Positions 1-7,720 of a DNA stretch of 59,198 bases are shown piece by piece. The first letter of the stretch is position 1, and each line of letters begins with the position of its first letter. A program made the translations under genes and the position numbers. The stretch is taken from positions 1 through 59,198 of the IMG/VR virus record IMGVR_UViG_3300028854_000024. One strand, given 5' to 3'. Source of the DNA: a virus. Below the pieces are notes generated by a model. It was given only the letters and a program-made list of their open reading frames with translations, was not told the DNA's origin and did no database searches.

Positions 1-241
1 CACTAGCCACCAACTTACCTTCTTGGTTGATACTAGCGATGGTGGATGAATCTGAACCATTGGTAGCGCCTACTGCTGATGTAACAGACAGAATAGACTC
101 TGCCAGTTGAATCGCGGTTGGTAATTCTGCCACGACGAGATTAACTGCTTGCTGTTCCTGAGCGCCAGTGCAGCCAACACACGAGAACGTGAGGCTGAAG
201 CTTAGGATGGCAACGATAAAACTTGAGAGATACTTATTCAT
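1..241 (-). CDS. Partial exported protein, possible lipoprotein
   Basis: The gene runs off the left edge, so only the first 80 codons are visible. I chose the ATG at 241 because an AGAGGA ribosome site lies eight bases upstream; the in-frame ATG at 247 is too close to that site. The first 20 residues are a short basic start followed by a hydrophobic stretch, as in a signal peptide. Cys21 and Cys24 follow (SCVGC), so lipid attachment is possible, but neither has a perfect lipobox. The rest that can be seen is polar with no recognised domain. Being next to a holin-like gene suggests a lysis or envelope role (spanin-like), which is inference only. Confidence 0.6.
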   Translation of the reverse strand, partial: MNKYLSSFIVAILSFSLTFSCVGCTGAQEQQAVNLVVAELPTAIQLAESILSVTSAVGATNGSDSSTIASINQEGKLVAS

Positions 242-257
242 GCGCATTTCCTCTTTG

Positions 258-271
258 AGGGTGTACACCCT
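258..271. promoter_or_regulatory. Perfect 14-bp palindrome, operator candidate
   Basis: AGGGTGTACACCCT is its own reverse complement. It lies between the minus-strand promoter motif at 280-290 and the ribosome site of the gene starting at 241, so it is in the transcribed leader. It could bind a dimeric repressor or act as a small hairpin in the RNA. Confidence 0.4.
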
Positions 272-279
272 GTTGCTTT

Positions 280-290
280 ATTATACCCGG
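280..290 (-). promoter_or_regulatory. CCGGGTATAAT promoter motif
   Basis: Read on the minus strand this is CCGGGTATAAT, with a perfect TATAAT -10 box preceded by CCGGG. It sits just past the stop of the HNH gene and about 40 bases before the ATG at 241. No TTGACA-like -35 box is visible at the usual distance. The same motif recurs in at least six other places in the window. Confidence 0.55.
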
Positions 291-292
291 CG

Positions 293-793
293 TTAGGAAT
301 CTCCGAGCTGTCGACCATGATTTCTGCATTTCTTTTCCATTGCCAGGCGCTTTTTTAAAGCTGAAGTTTCTTTTTTATGACACCATAAACACAATGTAAG
401 CATCATCTCTAAAGAACATTCGCCGCCTCCTTCTATAACAGCTAGTGAGTGGTGATTATCCCACAGCGAAGTTCTGTGTTTTGGAATCTTCATACTCTTT
501 TTAGTATCTAACCAGAATTGGACACCGTATTCCTTCCTTATCTGCCTCAATTCCTTACGCTTTGCAACTGTATCCATCCCACACATAGAACAAATTCCCT
601 TATCTCTTATGAAGACAAGACGTCTCATATAGGCCGGATTAGCTCGTTTTTCTACTTCCTCGAAACATTCGTCGGAACAGAATGATGTTCTACGACCAGT
701 ACATTCTTTACTACACCACCGACATAACCAATCTCCATTGTCGTTTTGGCGTTTAGGGAATTTATCCCATGATGTTTTTCTGTTGGTCGACAT
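293..793 (-). CDS. HNH endonuclease
   Basis: This 166-residue protein has an N-terminal cysteine cluster (CRWC near residues 24-27, then CSDEC near 39-43) followed by an HNH nuclease core: CSMCG, then DNHHSLAV, then CLWCHKKET near the C-terminus. HNH proteins of this build cut double-stranded DNA and in phages are mostly free-standing homing endonucleases, though some assist packaging. The ATG at 793 has no good ribosome site, and the start lies just past the stop of the holin-like gene, so coupled translation is possible. It sits among lysis-type genes with no link to packaging, which favours a mobile homing gene. Confidence 0.8.
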   Translation of the reverse strand: MSTNRKTSWDKFPKRQNDNGDWLCRWCSKECTGRRTSFCSDECFEEVEKRANPAYMRRLVFIRDKGICSMCGMDTVAKRKELRQIRKEYGVQFWLDTKKSMKIPKHRTSLWDNHHSLAVIEGGGECSLEMMLTLCLWCHKKETSALKKRLAMEKKCRNHGRQLGDS

Positions 794-807
794 CGAGACT
801 CGGCTAA

Positions 808-1116
808 TTACTTCTTTATTACCACATGAAGATTCTGCGATGCACGAAGTCTACCATAAATGGTGATTCCAGCACCTATAATAGTGACAATACCTCCAGC
901 GATAGCCTGTGCTGAAGCATCATCGAACTTAATACCTAAGTGTGGCAACAATTGAGGCAGTGTCGAAATAACCATACCCCAAAGTGTAACACTCAAGTAA
1001 AATGGTTTTGAATTTGTTGTGTTTGTTATCGCCGTTGCGTCTGCTGCGATTACCGCTACGTCTGTTGCTATTCCTGTAGCAATATCTGTGTTTGGTACTG
1101 GTGTTGTGTCAGCCAT
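808..1116 (-). CDS. Holin-like small membrane protein
   Basis: The protein has 102 residues. It starts with a soluble Thr/Ala-rich segment, then two hydrophobic segments (about residues 39-60 and 73-92), and ends in a short basic tail. Between them is the pattern LGIKFDDASAQAIAGG, which is common in small phage membrane proteins encoded beside lysis enzymes. Holins open the inner membrane at the end of infection. A TAAGGAGA ribosome site precedes the ATG. The next gene upstream in the transcript is a peptidase that could be the partner enzyme. No catalytic residues are present, so the call rests on size, topology and position. Confidence 0.6.
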   Translation of the reverse strand: MADTTPVPNTDIATGIATDVAVIAADATAITNTTNSKPFYLSVTLWGMVISTLPQLLPHLGIKFDDASAQAIAGGIVTIIGAGITIYGRLRASQNLHVVIKK

Positions 1117-1150
1117 GATGTTCTCCTTACTTTTCTACCTCTCGGCGTGT

Positions 1151-1999
1151 TCAAAGTTGTAACGTCCACATGTCGTTAACTAAAGCATTTTGTATAAAGG
1201 CGTAAGGTAGATAGAAATTTCCATTATCGCCCCATTGTAATCCCCACGAATTACGGCACTTGACGAGCTGTTTCTCGTCATCAAACCCGCCAAAAAGTAC
1301 GCAATGTCCACCTAAAAGTTGATCTGTACTTGTATTTGGCATCGGAACAATTCCGCTCGTAGCCACAGCGTCGCTTTCGAATGATGAATATACTAATATA
1401 CCAGCAGCTATTGGAAAACCGGAGCGAATACAGCTTTTAAGCGACTCGATGTCGATATTTACACGGCCATATGTCCCTAACTTGTATGGTGATGCGTCTG
1501 CAAGTTGTTGTGAAGTTGGTGCCACTTCGAAGTTTTTTGGTTGATAATTGTCTTCGGTTTCTAAAGCGATGCCGAATTGGTTGAGAACGACGCACCCTGT
1601 ACGCATCTGAGCACCGTTGTCTTGATCTATTGTCCCCTCTAATTGACGCTCTAGATAGTATTGGAATAATGGGCTGAATATGGCTTGCTCTGGCGGTATG
1701 GTCTTATCTATCTCGTTTTCATAAAACTTGCAGTAAATATACTCACGATATCCAGCGTATCCAAATCCGGTACATGCGCTCAACTGCCCTTGATCTTTTA
1801 CAGGGCCAAAATCTCCCATCAGGTCTATCACTTCCGCAGACACAACCGTCTCTTTCTTTGGTGGAAAGAGCTTGCTCAAAACAGATTTTACCCACGATGG
1901 CTTGGTTGGATGTGTAACTAACTTGAAGTCTCGATGGTCGTATTCATCTTTTAGCGCTGCGTATCTACGCCCAGCTGGAGATAGTTTTGTTGATGACAC
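1151..1999 (-). CDS. Papain-like (C1 family) cysteine peptidase
   Basis: The 282-residue protein carries all four papain-family active-site landmarks in order: the oxyanion Gln70 in PVKDQG, nucleophile Cys76 in SACTGFG, His232 in LGGHCVLFGGF and Asn250 in CRNSWGLQWG followed by GDNG. There is no signal peptide, and the 60 residues before the core are short for a classical inhibitory propeptide. The start is a GTG with a GAGG site five bases upstream. It lies beside the holin-like gene, so it may cut peptide bridges of the cell wall or act on host proteins. Papain-type enzymes are not the usual phage endolysin. Confidence 0.8.
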   Translation of the reverse strand: MSSTKLSPAGRRYAALKDEYDHRDFKLVTHPTKPSWVKSVLSKLFPPKKETVVSAEVIDLMGDFGPVKDQGQLSACTGFGYAGYREYIYCKFYENEIDKTIPPEQAIFSPLFQYYLERQLEGTIDQDNGAQMRTGCVVLNQFGIALETEDNYQPKNFEVAPTSQQLADASPYKLGTYGRVNIDIESLKSCIRSGFPIAAGILVYSSFESDAVATSGIVPMPNTSTDQLLGGHCVLFGGFDDEKQLVKCRNSWGLQWGDNGNFYLPYAFIQNALVNDMWTLQL

Positions 2000-2043
2000 G
2001 CCGACCTCGCTTAACGCTATTCAGAATGTAGCGTATAAGCGCA

Positions 2044-2091
2044 ATAATACCCGTAATTCTACCAAAACTCTAGTAGAATTACGGGTATTAT
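2044..2091 (-). terminator. Long perfect hairpin after the 2092 gene
   Basis: Two 19-base arms (2044-2062 and 2073-2091) are perfect reverse complements around a 10-base loop. The hairpin begins directly after the stop codon of the minus-strand gene at 2092-2400. There is no clear U-run on either side, so it may be a factor-assisted terminator or an mRNA end protector. Confidence 0.6.
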
Positions 2092-2400
2092 CTATTCTGG
2101 AAGTAACGGCGCAGGTTTCTTGTAGTACCGTGCCTTGGTTACACCGCATTCGAAGATGTACCGACCTTCATGTTTGTCTTTCTTCGGTTCCTTCTTCTCA
2201 CAGATACACTTTTCCTTATCATCTGTAAGAGTCGCATGGCAATCAGGATTACTGTGTGTTGGGGCTACGACATGCTGGTTCTTCTTGAAGTTCAGGAGCT
2301 GCTCTTGAACCTTTTCCTTAAGTTCTTGTTTAGCCAGCTTCTTGATTTTTTTCTTATCACGGTGATTGATCTTCTCTATCAAATCTAAAGTTGCTCTCAT
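2092..2400 (-). CDS. Hypothetical lysine-rich protein
   Basis: This 102-residue protein is not recognised. The first 45 residues are strongly basic and probably helical (MRATLDLIEK, then repeated KK pairs). The C-terminal half holds several Cys and His (SNPDCHAT, KCICEKK, FECGV), so metal binding is possible. I chose the ATG at 2400 because a GAGGG site lies four bases upstream; a longer reading to 2439 would overlap the SLOG gene and lacks a ribosome site. Only seven bases separate it from the upstream gene, so they are probably co-transcribed. Confidence 0.55.
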   Translation of the reverse strand: MRATLDLIEKINHRDKKKIKKLAKQELKEKVQEQLLNFKKNQHVVAPTHSNPDCHATLTDDKEKCICEKKEPKKDKHEGRYIFECGVTKARYYKKPAPLLPE

Positions 2401-2407
2401 ATATCCC

Positions 2408-2896
2408 TCACTCCAAGTGTTTAACGATAGTCTTTCCACGCCGGTATTCGAACAATGGTATATTTAAATCCTTTGCAATTCTGATTCCTTGCCCTGTTCC
2501 ACCCTCTCCGCGCTCATCAGGGAAGGCATTCACCATGATGGCTCCATCTACGATAGGATAGTTACGTGCATGTAAGTGTCTTGCACCATTGGTTAATGCG
2601 ATTGGGTTGGGGTGATACTTATAAACCGATGCAAACCACTTATCCCTATACAATGAAGTGTCTTGAGCACAGTAAATCTTTGCGTGTGATGGGATTAGTG
2701 TTTTGTTATACCCCGGCCAAGGTATGTAAACCTCTAATCTAGTAGCCAGTCTCATCGCCAAGTGGTCTATCCCTACAGCACCACCAGTTCTAATAATTAC
2801 ATTCCGTACATTCAGCCATCGGATTACCTCTGTTGCCATCAGAATTTGGTTCTGATCTGGCTTTCTAGTTCCGATTACTGCTGCATAGACGTCCAT
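2408..2896 (-). CDS. SLOG-fold (DprA/YspA-like) nucleotide-binding protein
   Basis: The 162-residue protein begins with a beta strand and VIGTRKPD loop, has the DprA-type motif TGGAVGIDHLA near residues 37-47, and later GGTGQGIRIAKDLNIP. This is the pattern of the SLOG Rossmann-like superfamily, whose members bind nucleotides or nucleotide-derived signals, and in the DprA branch single-stranded DNA. No attached effector domain is present. The ATG at 2896 has no Shine-Dalgarno site; a TATAAT box ends eight bases upstream, so the message may be nearly leaderless. The exact ligand cannot be read from the sequence. Confidence 0.7.
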   Translation of the reverse strand: MDVYAAVIGTRKPDQNQILMATEVIRWLNVRNVIIRTGGAVGIDHLAMRLATRLEVYIPWPGYNKTLIPSHAKIYCAQDTSLYRDKWFASVYKYHPNPIALTNGARHLHARNYPIVDGAIMVNAFPDERGEGGTGQGIRIAKDLNIPLFEYRRGKTIVKHLE

Positions 2897-2904
2897 GTGA
2901 TGGG

Positions 2905-2915
2905 ATTATACCCGG
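2905..2915 (-). promoter_or_regulatory. CCGGGTATAAT promoter motif
   Basis: On the minus strand this reads CCGGGTATAAT, filling the short gap between the stop of the membrane-protein gene (2916) and the SLOG start (2896). A start seven bases after the -10 box would leave only one or two untranslated bases. Confidence 0.55.
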
Positions 2916-3560
2916 TTATTTCTTCTTCAACACATACCAATGAGGAATATCCCCAAACCCCAAATCCCAAGCTTGGTTGGTGTGGAAAGAATAGTACTGC
3001 TTACCACGAATCTGTAAATTGAATACAGGCTCTGGTTTACTCCATTCACGATGATAAAACGGATTGCAGTGTTCTTTAGGCTCGAAGCTTGGCGGCTCGT
3101 AGCCATTCATTTGAAACCACCACCATGCGTAAGGATTGGGGACTGGTGGTTCATCTTCGACGCGGTGCTCTGGGATATTTATCTGAAAACATTTGGGGTT
3201 GACTTTCTTTGTTTCGGTGTACATACCTCCACAAGTGCGACAATAACTCATATCGTTTAGTTCAACACCCATCTGGCTCTGCATACCATCAGCGATAAGC
3301 TCGTCGACTTGCTGTACAAAATTATCCTTCGCCAACTCGTGGGAATGTAACGCTTCTACGTCAGCCTCATGCATCCACCTCTCTTTAATCGCTGGAAGCA
3401 GAATATGGCGCTGGTATGCAAACAATATCATGGTTGCCACACCGATAATTGAGGCTTCAGGGCATATCAACGAACACACGGTCGTTACTACGACGGAGAA
3501 AAGCAATATGGCTACAGTAATCACGTGGAATAGAAAGACTTTACCTCGATATTTTCCCAT
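2916..3560 (-). CDS. Hypothetical membrane protein with Cys pair
   Basis: The 214-residue protein has two adjoining hydrophobic segments near the N-terminus (about residues 8-28 and 33-52), then a soluble region with a CRTCGGMY motif and a Trp/Pro-rich C-terminal part (PYAWWWFQMNGYEPP). It is probably anchored in the inner membrane with the large domain on one side. I chose the ATG at 3560 because AAGGAG lies six bases upstream; an in-frame start at 3644 lacks one. No family is recognised. It is the first gene of the minus-strand cluster, back to back with the rightward genes. Confidence 0.6.
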   Translation of the reverse strand: MGKYRGKVFLFHVITVAILLFSVVVTTVCSLICPEASIIGVATMILFAYQRHILLPAIKERWMHEADVEALHSHELAKDNFVQQVDELIADGMQSQMGVELNDMSYCRTCGGMYTETKKVNPKCFQINIPEHRVEDEPPVPNPYAWWWFQMNGYEPPSFEPKEHCNPFYHREWSKPEPVFNLQIRGKQYYSFHTNQAWDLGFGDIPHWYVLKKK

Positions 3561-3612
3561 ATCAAACTCCTTACACAAAGTGATGCGTGTATTTTTAGTT
3601 ACGTTCTCACAT

Positions 3613-3623
3613 CCGGGTACATT
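3613..3623 (+). promoter_or_regulatory. CCGGGTACATT promoter-like motif in divergent gap
   Basis: The 126-base gap 3561-3686 separates the leftward and rightward gene sets, so it should hold a promoter for each. CCGGGTACATT is a one-letter variant of the recurring CCGGGTATAnT motif and points toward the gene at 3687, leaving a leader of about 57 bases. I see no convincing minus-strand promoter in the gap. Confidence 0.4.
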
Positions 3624-3686
3624 AGGAGTGATAGTTGTAACCATTATGAGTGCGTGTAATATTAAATAGTTTTTAAGGAATTCTTT

Positions 3687-3914
3687 ATGGCCTATAATGA
3701 AACTGAAGCATGTAGGGATTGGTTACGCTACAATCAACGCAGCTACACACAATCACTAGGATGCGTAAACTGTGGTTATGCATGGTTTAAACATCTAGAT
3801 GTTTGTCAAACATGTGAAGGTACAGGTTCAATAATAAATGTACATTCAGAAGAAATTCCTTGTCCTATGTGTAATGGAACTGGGAGAACGAGTGGAAAGC
3901 CACACATTCAATGA
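3687..3914 (+). CDS. Small protein with DnaJ-type zinc-finger motifs
   Basis: The 75-residue protein has CVNCGYAW, then two CxxCxGxG motifs, CQTCEGTG (near residue 39) and CPMCNGTG (near residue 58). Pairs of CxxCxGxG form one zinc centre in the cysteine-rich domain of DnaJ, where they help bind unfolded clients. No J domain is present here; a separate J-domain protein is encoded at 15759. A TTAAGGAA site precedes the ATG. Its stop overlaps the next start (ATGA), so the two are translationally coupled. Confidence 0.65.
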   Translation: MAYNETEACRDWLRYNQRSYTQSLGCVNCGYAWFKHLDVCQTCEGTGSIINVHSEEIPCPMCNGTGRTSGKPHIQ

Positions 3915-4198
3915 ATAAGAGAACGTTCAAAAAATCAACAGCGACAAAAACACAGGAAGTTGCTACAGACGCAACCGGCGAATTAACATCATTCATGGGT
4001 AAAAGGGTATATTTTTTTGACGATTATCATGGTTTTTGGCAAATCGGTGATTGTTATAAGGAAACCAAGATGGTAGCACACGTTCGAGTTTCGAGCAGGC
4101 TGTTTAAAGTTATAAAGAGCACTTCATTCATACGGCTGTATGATGAGCAGGTGACATTATGGAAGAAACCGAAAGATTTGGTCAAATGCCCGAGTTGA
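3911..4198 (+). CDS. Hypothetical protein, 95 residues
   Basis: Not recognised. The start overlaps the previous stop by four bases (ATGA). The first 30 residues are basic and Thr-rich, followed by a compact part with aromatic residues (VYFFDDYHGFWQIGD) that looks like a small beta-rich domain. Its last 40 bases overlap the next gene in another frame. Confidence 0.5.
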   Translation: MNKRTFKKSTATKTQEVATDATGELTSFMGKRVYFFDDYHGFWQIGDCYKETKMVAHVRVSSRLFKVIKSTSFIRLYDEQVTLWKKPKDLVKCPS

Positions 4199-4431
4199 AG
4201 AATGTTCCAGCCTTGAATTTTGCGTTCATTCGAGGGAGAGTAGAACAATCAGAAGCTGTTAGAATGCTTGCAATAATGTTAATGCACAAAAATGTGGTTA
4301 ATCCAATGGACCCAATTGATGACGCTGAAAAAGCTATAGTTAATGTTTTGGGTTCTATAATCGAAAATTGCATGAATGTTGAGAAGGGTTTACAACATCA
4401 GTGTGAAGTTAACCAAAAATTCGACGCGTGA
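4159..4431 (+). CDS. Hypothetical helical protein, 90 residues
   Basis: Not recognised. It reads as mostly helical, with an amphipathic stretch SEAVRMLAIMLMHKN in the middle. The ATG at 4159 has AGGTGA upstream; the ATG at 4186 is an alternative that would cut the overlap with the previous gene but has no ribosome site. Its stop codon at 4429 is directly followed by a promoter motif for the next gene. Confidence 0.5.
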   Translation: MEETERFGQMPELKNVPALNFAFIRGRVEQSEAVRMLAIMLMHKNVVNPMDPIDDAEKAIVNVLGSIIENCMNVEKGLQHQCEVNQKFDA

Positions 4432-4442
4432 CCGGGTATATT
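4432..4442 (+). promoter_or_regulatory. CCGGGTATATT promoter motif
   Basis: CCGGGTATATT begins one base after the stop codon of the previous gene. The -10 box 4437-4442 is followed by six bases and then the ATG at 4449, so transcription should start at or next to the start codon. Confidence 0.6.
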
Positions 4443-4448
4443 AAAATT

Positions 4449-4691
4449 ATGGAAAAGACTACTAAAGTATTAAGCGGAAAATACAAAGGCGCTGAGGTTG
4501 AAATTCTCGGCACAGACGTAGAAGTGCTTCATAAGCACTTATTTAGTACAGACGGCGAAATAGCTAAAGAATATATTGTCCGTTGGCCGCATGATATCCC
4601 ATCCGTATTGGGTACTATCTATATTGCGAAATTAGGTAGTAAGAAGGAAATCGCTCTCCATGAATCAGAAATAGAAAAGAAGGCAAAATAA
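4449..4691 (+). CDS. Hypothetical protein, 80 residues
   Basis: Not recognised. The start region KVLSGKYKGAEVEILGTD looks like a small beta-barrel (KOW/SH3-like) strand pair, which is only an impression. I use ATG 4449; a GTG at 4428 is in frame but would place the promoter motif inside the gene. There is no Shine-Dalgarno site, in line with a leaderless message. Its stop shares a base with the next start (TAATG). Confidence 0.5.
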   Translation: MEKTTKVLSGKYKGAEVEILGTDVEVLHKHLFSTDGEIAKEYIVRWPHDIPSVLGTIYIAKLGSKKEIALHESEIEKKAK

Positions 4692-4879
4692 TGGCAGCAG
4701 AAATTAAGGAAAAGGTATCGATCACTATCGCCGCTGGCGAATTCAACCTCAACGAACTAGAACAAGAAGGACAAAACAGTGTCCTGTCAGCTCTTTTTAA
4801 TGGAGCAGCTGCACTCAAGGCTCGAGGCGTAGAAAGTGCCAAGATTGTCCTGACTTTGAAGTACGACGGTAAGTCTTAA
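4691..4879 (+). CDS. Hypothetical protein, 62 residues
   Basis: Not recognised. It is short and acidic, with a central LNELEQEGQNSVLSALFNGA helix flanked by two strands (KVSITIAAG and AKIVLTLKYDG). The start overlaps the upstream stop by one base, so translation is probably coupled to the gene at 4449. Confidence 0.55.
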   Translation: MAAEIKEKVSITIAAGEFNLNELEQEGQNSVLSALFNGAAALKARGVESAKIVLTLKYDGKS

Positions 4880-4882
4880 CTA

Positions 4883-4911
4883 TTGCCTTTTAGCGTATCG
4901 GGCGATAGAGT
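4883..4911 (+). promoter_or_regulatory. Sigma70-like promoter candidate
   Basis: TTGCCT (4883-4888) and TAGAGT (4906-4911) are 17 bases apart, each matching four of six consensus bases. The predicted start falls on the GTG at 4918. Confidence 0.35.
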
Positions 4912-4917
4912 CGTATT

Positions 4918-5130
4918 GTGAGTAAAGGCTGTAAATCACGGGATAGGATTCCATTGTGTGTGCATGATATTTCAGCACACGCTGAGTGTTCAAGTTGTAA
5001 TCTTGAAACGACGAAATCAATCAACACCACGATGGAATCATCTCCAACAGCAGAAGGCTTTTTCACATGCCCAAACTGCAATACGAACTTCGCAATTAGC
5101 TGCGATTTAACAATCTTTGAAACACAATAA
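4918..5130 (+). CDS. Small zinc-ribbon protein
   Basis: The 70-residue reading holds CSSCN near residue 24 and CPNCNTNF near residue 51, with extra Cys at both ends, as in zinc ribbons. The proposed GTG start has no Shine-Dalgarno site. A minus-strand reading of the same DNA shows no motif. No function is known. Confidence 0.5.
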   Translation: MSKGCKSRDRIPLCVHDISAHAECSSCNLETTKSINTTMESSPTAEGFFTCPNCNTNFAISCDLTIFETQ

Positions 5131-5176
5131 TTAAATTTAGATGTTATAGCTGTATTCACATCAGCAAGGTGGGGTT

Positions 5177-7390
5177 TTGTCTATTAAAGCGCTTCAAAGT
5201 TACACATTCCATTCAAAATATGCCCGTTACAACCCAGAACTTAAGCGTCGAGACACTTGGAACGAGGCTAACGACCGCGTACTTGATATGCATCTTTCAC
5301 GATTACCTCAGATAGAAACAGAACTGAGATGGGCATTTAGCGAAGCTAGAGACAAGGTCGCTTTGGGTAGCCAAAGAGCACTTCAATACGGTGGATCGCC
5401 GATTCTTAAAAAACATGCGAGAATTTTCAACTGTGTCACTTCTTATTGTGATAGGGTGAGGTTTTTTCAAGAAGCGTTTTGGCTTCTTCTATGTGGTTGT
5501 GGTGCTGGATTCTCTGTTCAAAAACATCACGTAGCAAAACTTCCAGATTTTCACACACACGATACAAACAAGACAGAAACAAAAAAATTCCTTATCCAAG
5601 ATTCTATCGAGGGTTGGGCAGATTCTCTTGGCGTTCTTATCTCCACGTTCATGCCTCACTCCGAATACCAAGAGTGGTACGGATTCAACGTCGAATTCGA
5701 TTTTAGTTTAATTCGTCCAAAAGGTTATCCTTTATCTTCTGGAGTAGGTAAAGCTCCCGGACCAGAACCATTAAAAAAAGCTCTTGCTGAAATAAATAAG
5801 CTTTTAGTTCGTTGTGTGTCTGATAAACAGGTTAGACTTCGCCCTATCGATGCGTATGATATAGTGATGCACTCTTCCGACGCTGTTTTGAGTGGTGGTG
5901 TTCGACGTTCAGCATCTTTATGTATGTTTTCTCCAGACGACGAACTCATGGCAAAAGCAAAAACTGGAGATTGGTATTACAGGAATCCTCAACGTGGGCG
6001 TTCCAACAATTCAGCTCTTTTAATCAGAGATAAAACAACAAAAGAAGATTTTTTAAATCTTATAAAATCTGTTAGAGAGTTTGGCGAACCAGGTTTTATT
6101 TGGGCTGATTCTACCGAAATCGTTTTCAATCCTTGTGTCGAGGCTGGGCAGTATCCTGTAGATATTAAAGGACTTAGTGGTTGGCAGGCTTGTAATCTAT
6201 CCATCATCAACGGTAAGAAATGTAAAACAAAAGAAGACTTTTTTAAAGCTGCTAGAGTGGCTTCTATAATAGGAACAGCGCAGGCTTCTTATACAAATTT
6301 CGACTATCTTGGTGATGTTAGCAAAAGAATTATCGAGCGCGAAGCGCTACTTGGTGTTTCTATAACAGGCATGATGGATAGCCCAGATATTTTATTTAAT
6401 CCGGATATTCAAAAAGAAGCTGCACATATAGTTAAAGAAACTAATAAAGAAATAGCTAAAAAAATAGGAATAAATCAATCTGCACGAACCACTTGTCTTA
6501 AACCAGAAGGGACATCGTCATGTATTCTTGGAACTTCGAGTGGTGTTCATGCTCACCACGCTCGTAGGTATATACGACGCGTTCAAGCTAATGAATTAGA
6601 AGCTCCGTACCAATTCTTCGCGTCTAAAAATCCGAGAGCTGTTGAGAAGAGCGTGTGGAGTAAAAACGGAACAGATTCTGTCATAGCATTCTGTATCGAA
6701 ACTTCAGAATACGCCAAAACTAAAAAAGATGTTGGGGCACTTAAACAATTAGAATATGTTAAGCTCACACAAAACAACTGGATAGAAGAAGGCACCAATC
6801 ACGATCTTTGTGTGCAGCCGTTCTTACGTCATAGCGTTTCTAATACCATATCTGTAAAACCAGATGAGTGGGATGTGGTTGTGGATTACATTTACAATAA
6901 TCGAGACTCTTTCGCTGGAATATCTCTACTTTCAAGCACAGGCGATTTAGACTATCCCCAAGCACCTTTCACAGCTATATTAACTCCATCTGAAATTGTA
7001 AAGCTATACGGAGACGGCAGTTTGATGGCATCTGGATTGATTGTTGATGGTCTTGCTGCTTTTGATGATAATCTTTGGTTAGCTTGTGATTATGCAATGG
7101 GTGTTAACACGTTATCTTTACATCCTCCTGTCTTCGACGACGAGGTTTCAAAACTTAAGCTGCATTATCAGCAAGATTGGATCAGACGGGTCAAACAGTT
7201 TGCAGATCATTACTTTGGTGGAGATATTAAACTAACAACGTACTGTCTTAAAAATGTAAATAATTGGAAATATTGGTGTGACCTAAAACGAGAATATGTT
7301 GATGTCGATTACAGCGAACTAATCGAAGATCAAGATAATACAAAAATACAGGAAACAATTTCTTGCGCTGGTGGAGTTTGTGAGATATAA
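5177..7390 (+). CDS. nrdJ: Adenosylcobalamin-dependent ribonucleotide reductase (class II)
   Basis: The 737-residue protein is close in length to the monomeric class II ribonucleoside-triphosphate reductase of Lactobacillus leichmannii (739 residues). It makes deoxynucleotides for replication, using a B12-derived radical and no oxygen. Visible landmarks are the N-terminal FNCVTSYCD region with a redox Cys, GCGAGFSV, the NPCVEAG motif with the likely radical Cys (about residue 320), ACNLS with the second redox Cys (about 338), LKPEGTSS, and the C-terminal CAGGVC pair that is re-reduced by thioredoxin. The start is TTG with AAGGTGG just upstream. The host or its surroundings must supply B12. 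Confidence 0.93.
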   Translation: MSIKALQSYTFHSKYARYNPELKRRDTWNEANDRVLDMHLSRLPQIETELRWAFSEARDKVALGSQRALQYGGSPILKKHARIFNCVTSYCDRVRFFQEAFWLLLCGCGAGFSVQKHHVAKLPDFHTHDTNKTETKKFLIQDSIEGWADSLGVLISTFMPHSEYQEWYGFNVEFDFSLIRPKGYPLSSGVGKAPGPEPLKKALAEINKLLVRCVSDKQVRLRPIDAYDIVMHSSDAVLSGGVRRSASLCMFSPDDELMAKAKTGDWYYRNPQRGRSNNSALLIRDKTTKEDFLNLIKSVREFGEPGFIWADSTEIVFNPCVEAGQYPVDIKGLSGWQACNLSIINGKKCKTKEDFFKAARVASIIGTAQASYTNFDYLGDVSKRIIEREALLGVSITGMMDSPDILFNPDIQKEAAHIVKETNKEIAKKIGINQSARTTCLKPEGTSSCILGTSSGVHAHHARRYIRRVQANELEAPYQFFASKNPRAVEKSVWSKNGTDSVIAFCIETSEYAKTKKDVGALKQLEYVKLTQNNWIEEGTNHDLCVQPFLRHSVSNTISVKPDEWDVVVDYIYNNRDSFAGISLLSSTGDLDYPQAPFTAILTPSEIVKLYGDGSLMASGLIVDGLAAFDDNLWLACDYAMGVNTLSLHPPVFDDEVSKLKLHYQQDWIRRVKQFADHYFGGDIKLTTYCLKNVNNWKYWCDLKREYVDVDYSELIEDQDNTKIQETISCAGGVCEI

Positions 7391-7392
7391 AC

Positions 7393-7683
7393 ATGGCGAT
7401 TAATACAGAAATTTCAGAAAAACTGAAAGAACTTATAAAGAAAGCTGACGAGAAGAAGGTTTGGGGCGACCCAACCTTCGACTCGAGAACGGCTGCTATT
7501 TTGCTGTCTAGAGCGCTACCAGACGGTGGACAAATAAACTGCTGGGAAGCTATGAGCCAAGACCTGAAAACCATGTGTATTTTTGAAACAGTACGAATGT
7601 GGTGTGATCCTGTGAGCGGATTGGCTAATGTATTTCCAGATCAGGTTGTAAAGGTGAGTGAATACATCCTTAACAATTACTAA
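7393..7683 (+). CDS. Hypothetical protein, 96 residues
   Basis: Not recognised. It starts two bases after the reductase stop and is probably in the same transcript. It is helical at the N-terminus (ISEKLKELIKKADEKK) with a compact C-terminal part carrying WCDPVSG. Its position suggests, without proof, a link to nucleotide metabolism. Confidence 0.55.
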   Translation: MAINTEISEKLKELIKKADEKKVWGDPTFDSRTAAILLSRALPDGGQINCWEAMSQDLKTMCIFETVRMWCDPVSGLANVFPDQVVKVSEYILNNY

Positions 7684-7720
7684 CCATTGCAAAAGTAGCT
7701 GATTTATTAGAACATAGAGT

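Noticed and set aside
4890-5159. Minus-strand gene of 89 residues
   Set aside because: It lies opposite the zinc-ribbon reading at 4918, has no motif, and all genes around it read on the plus strand.
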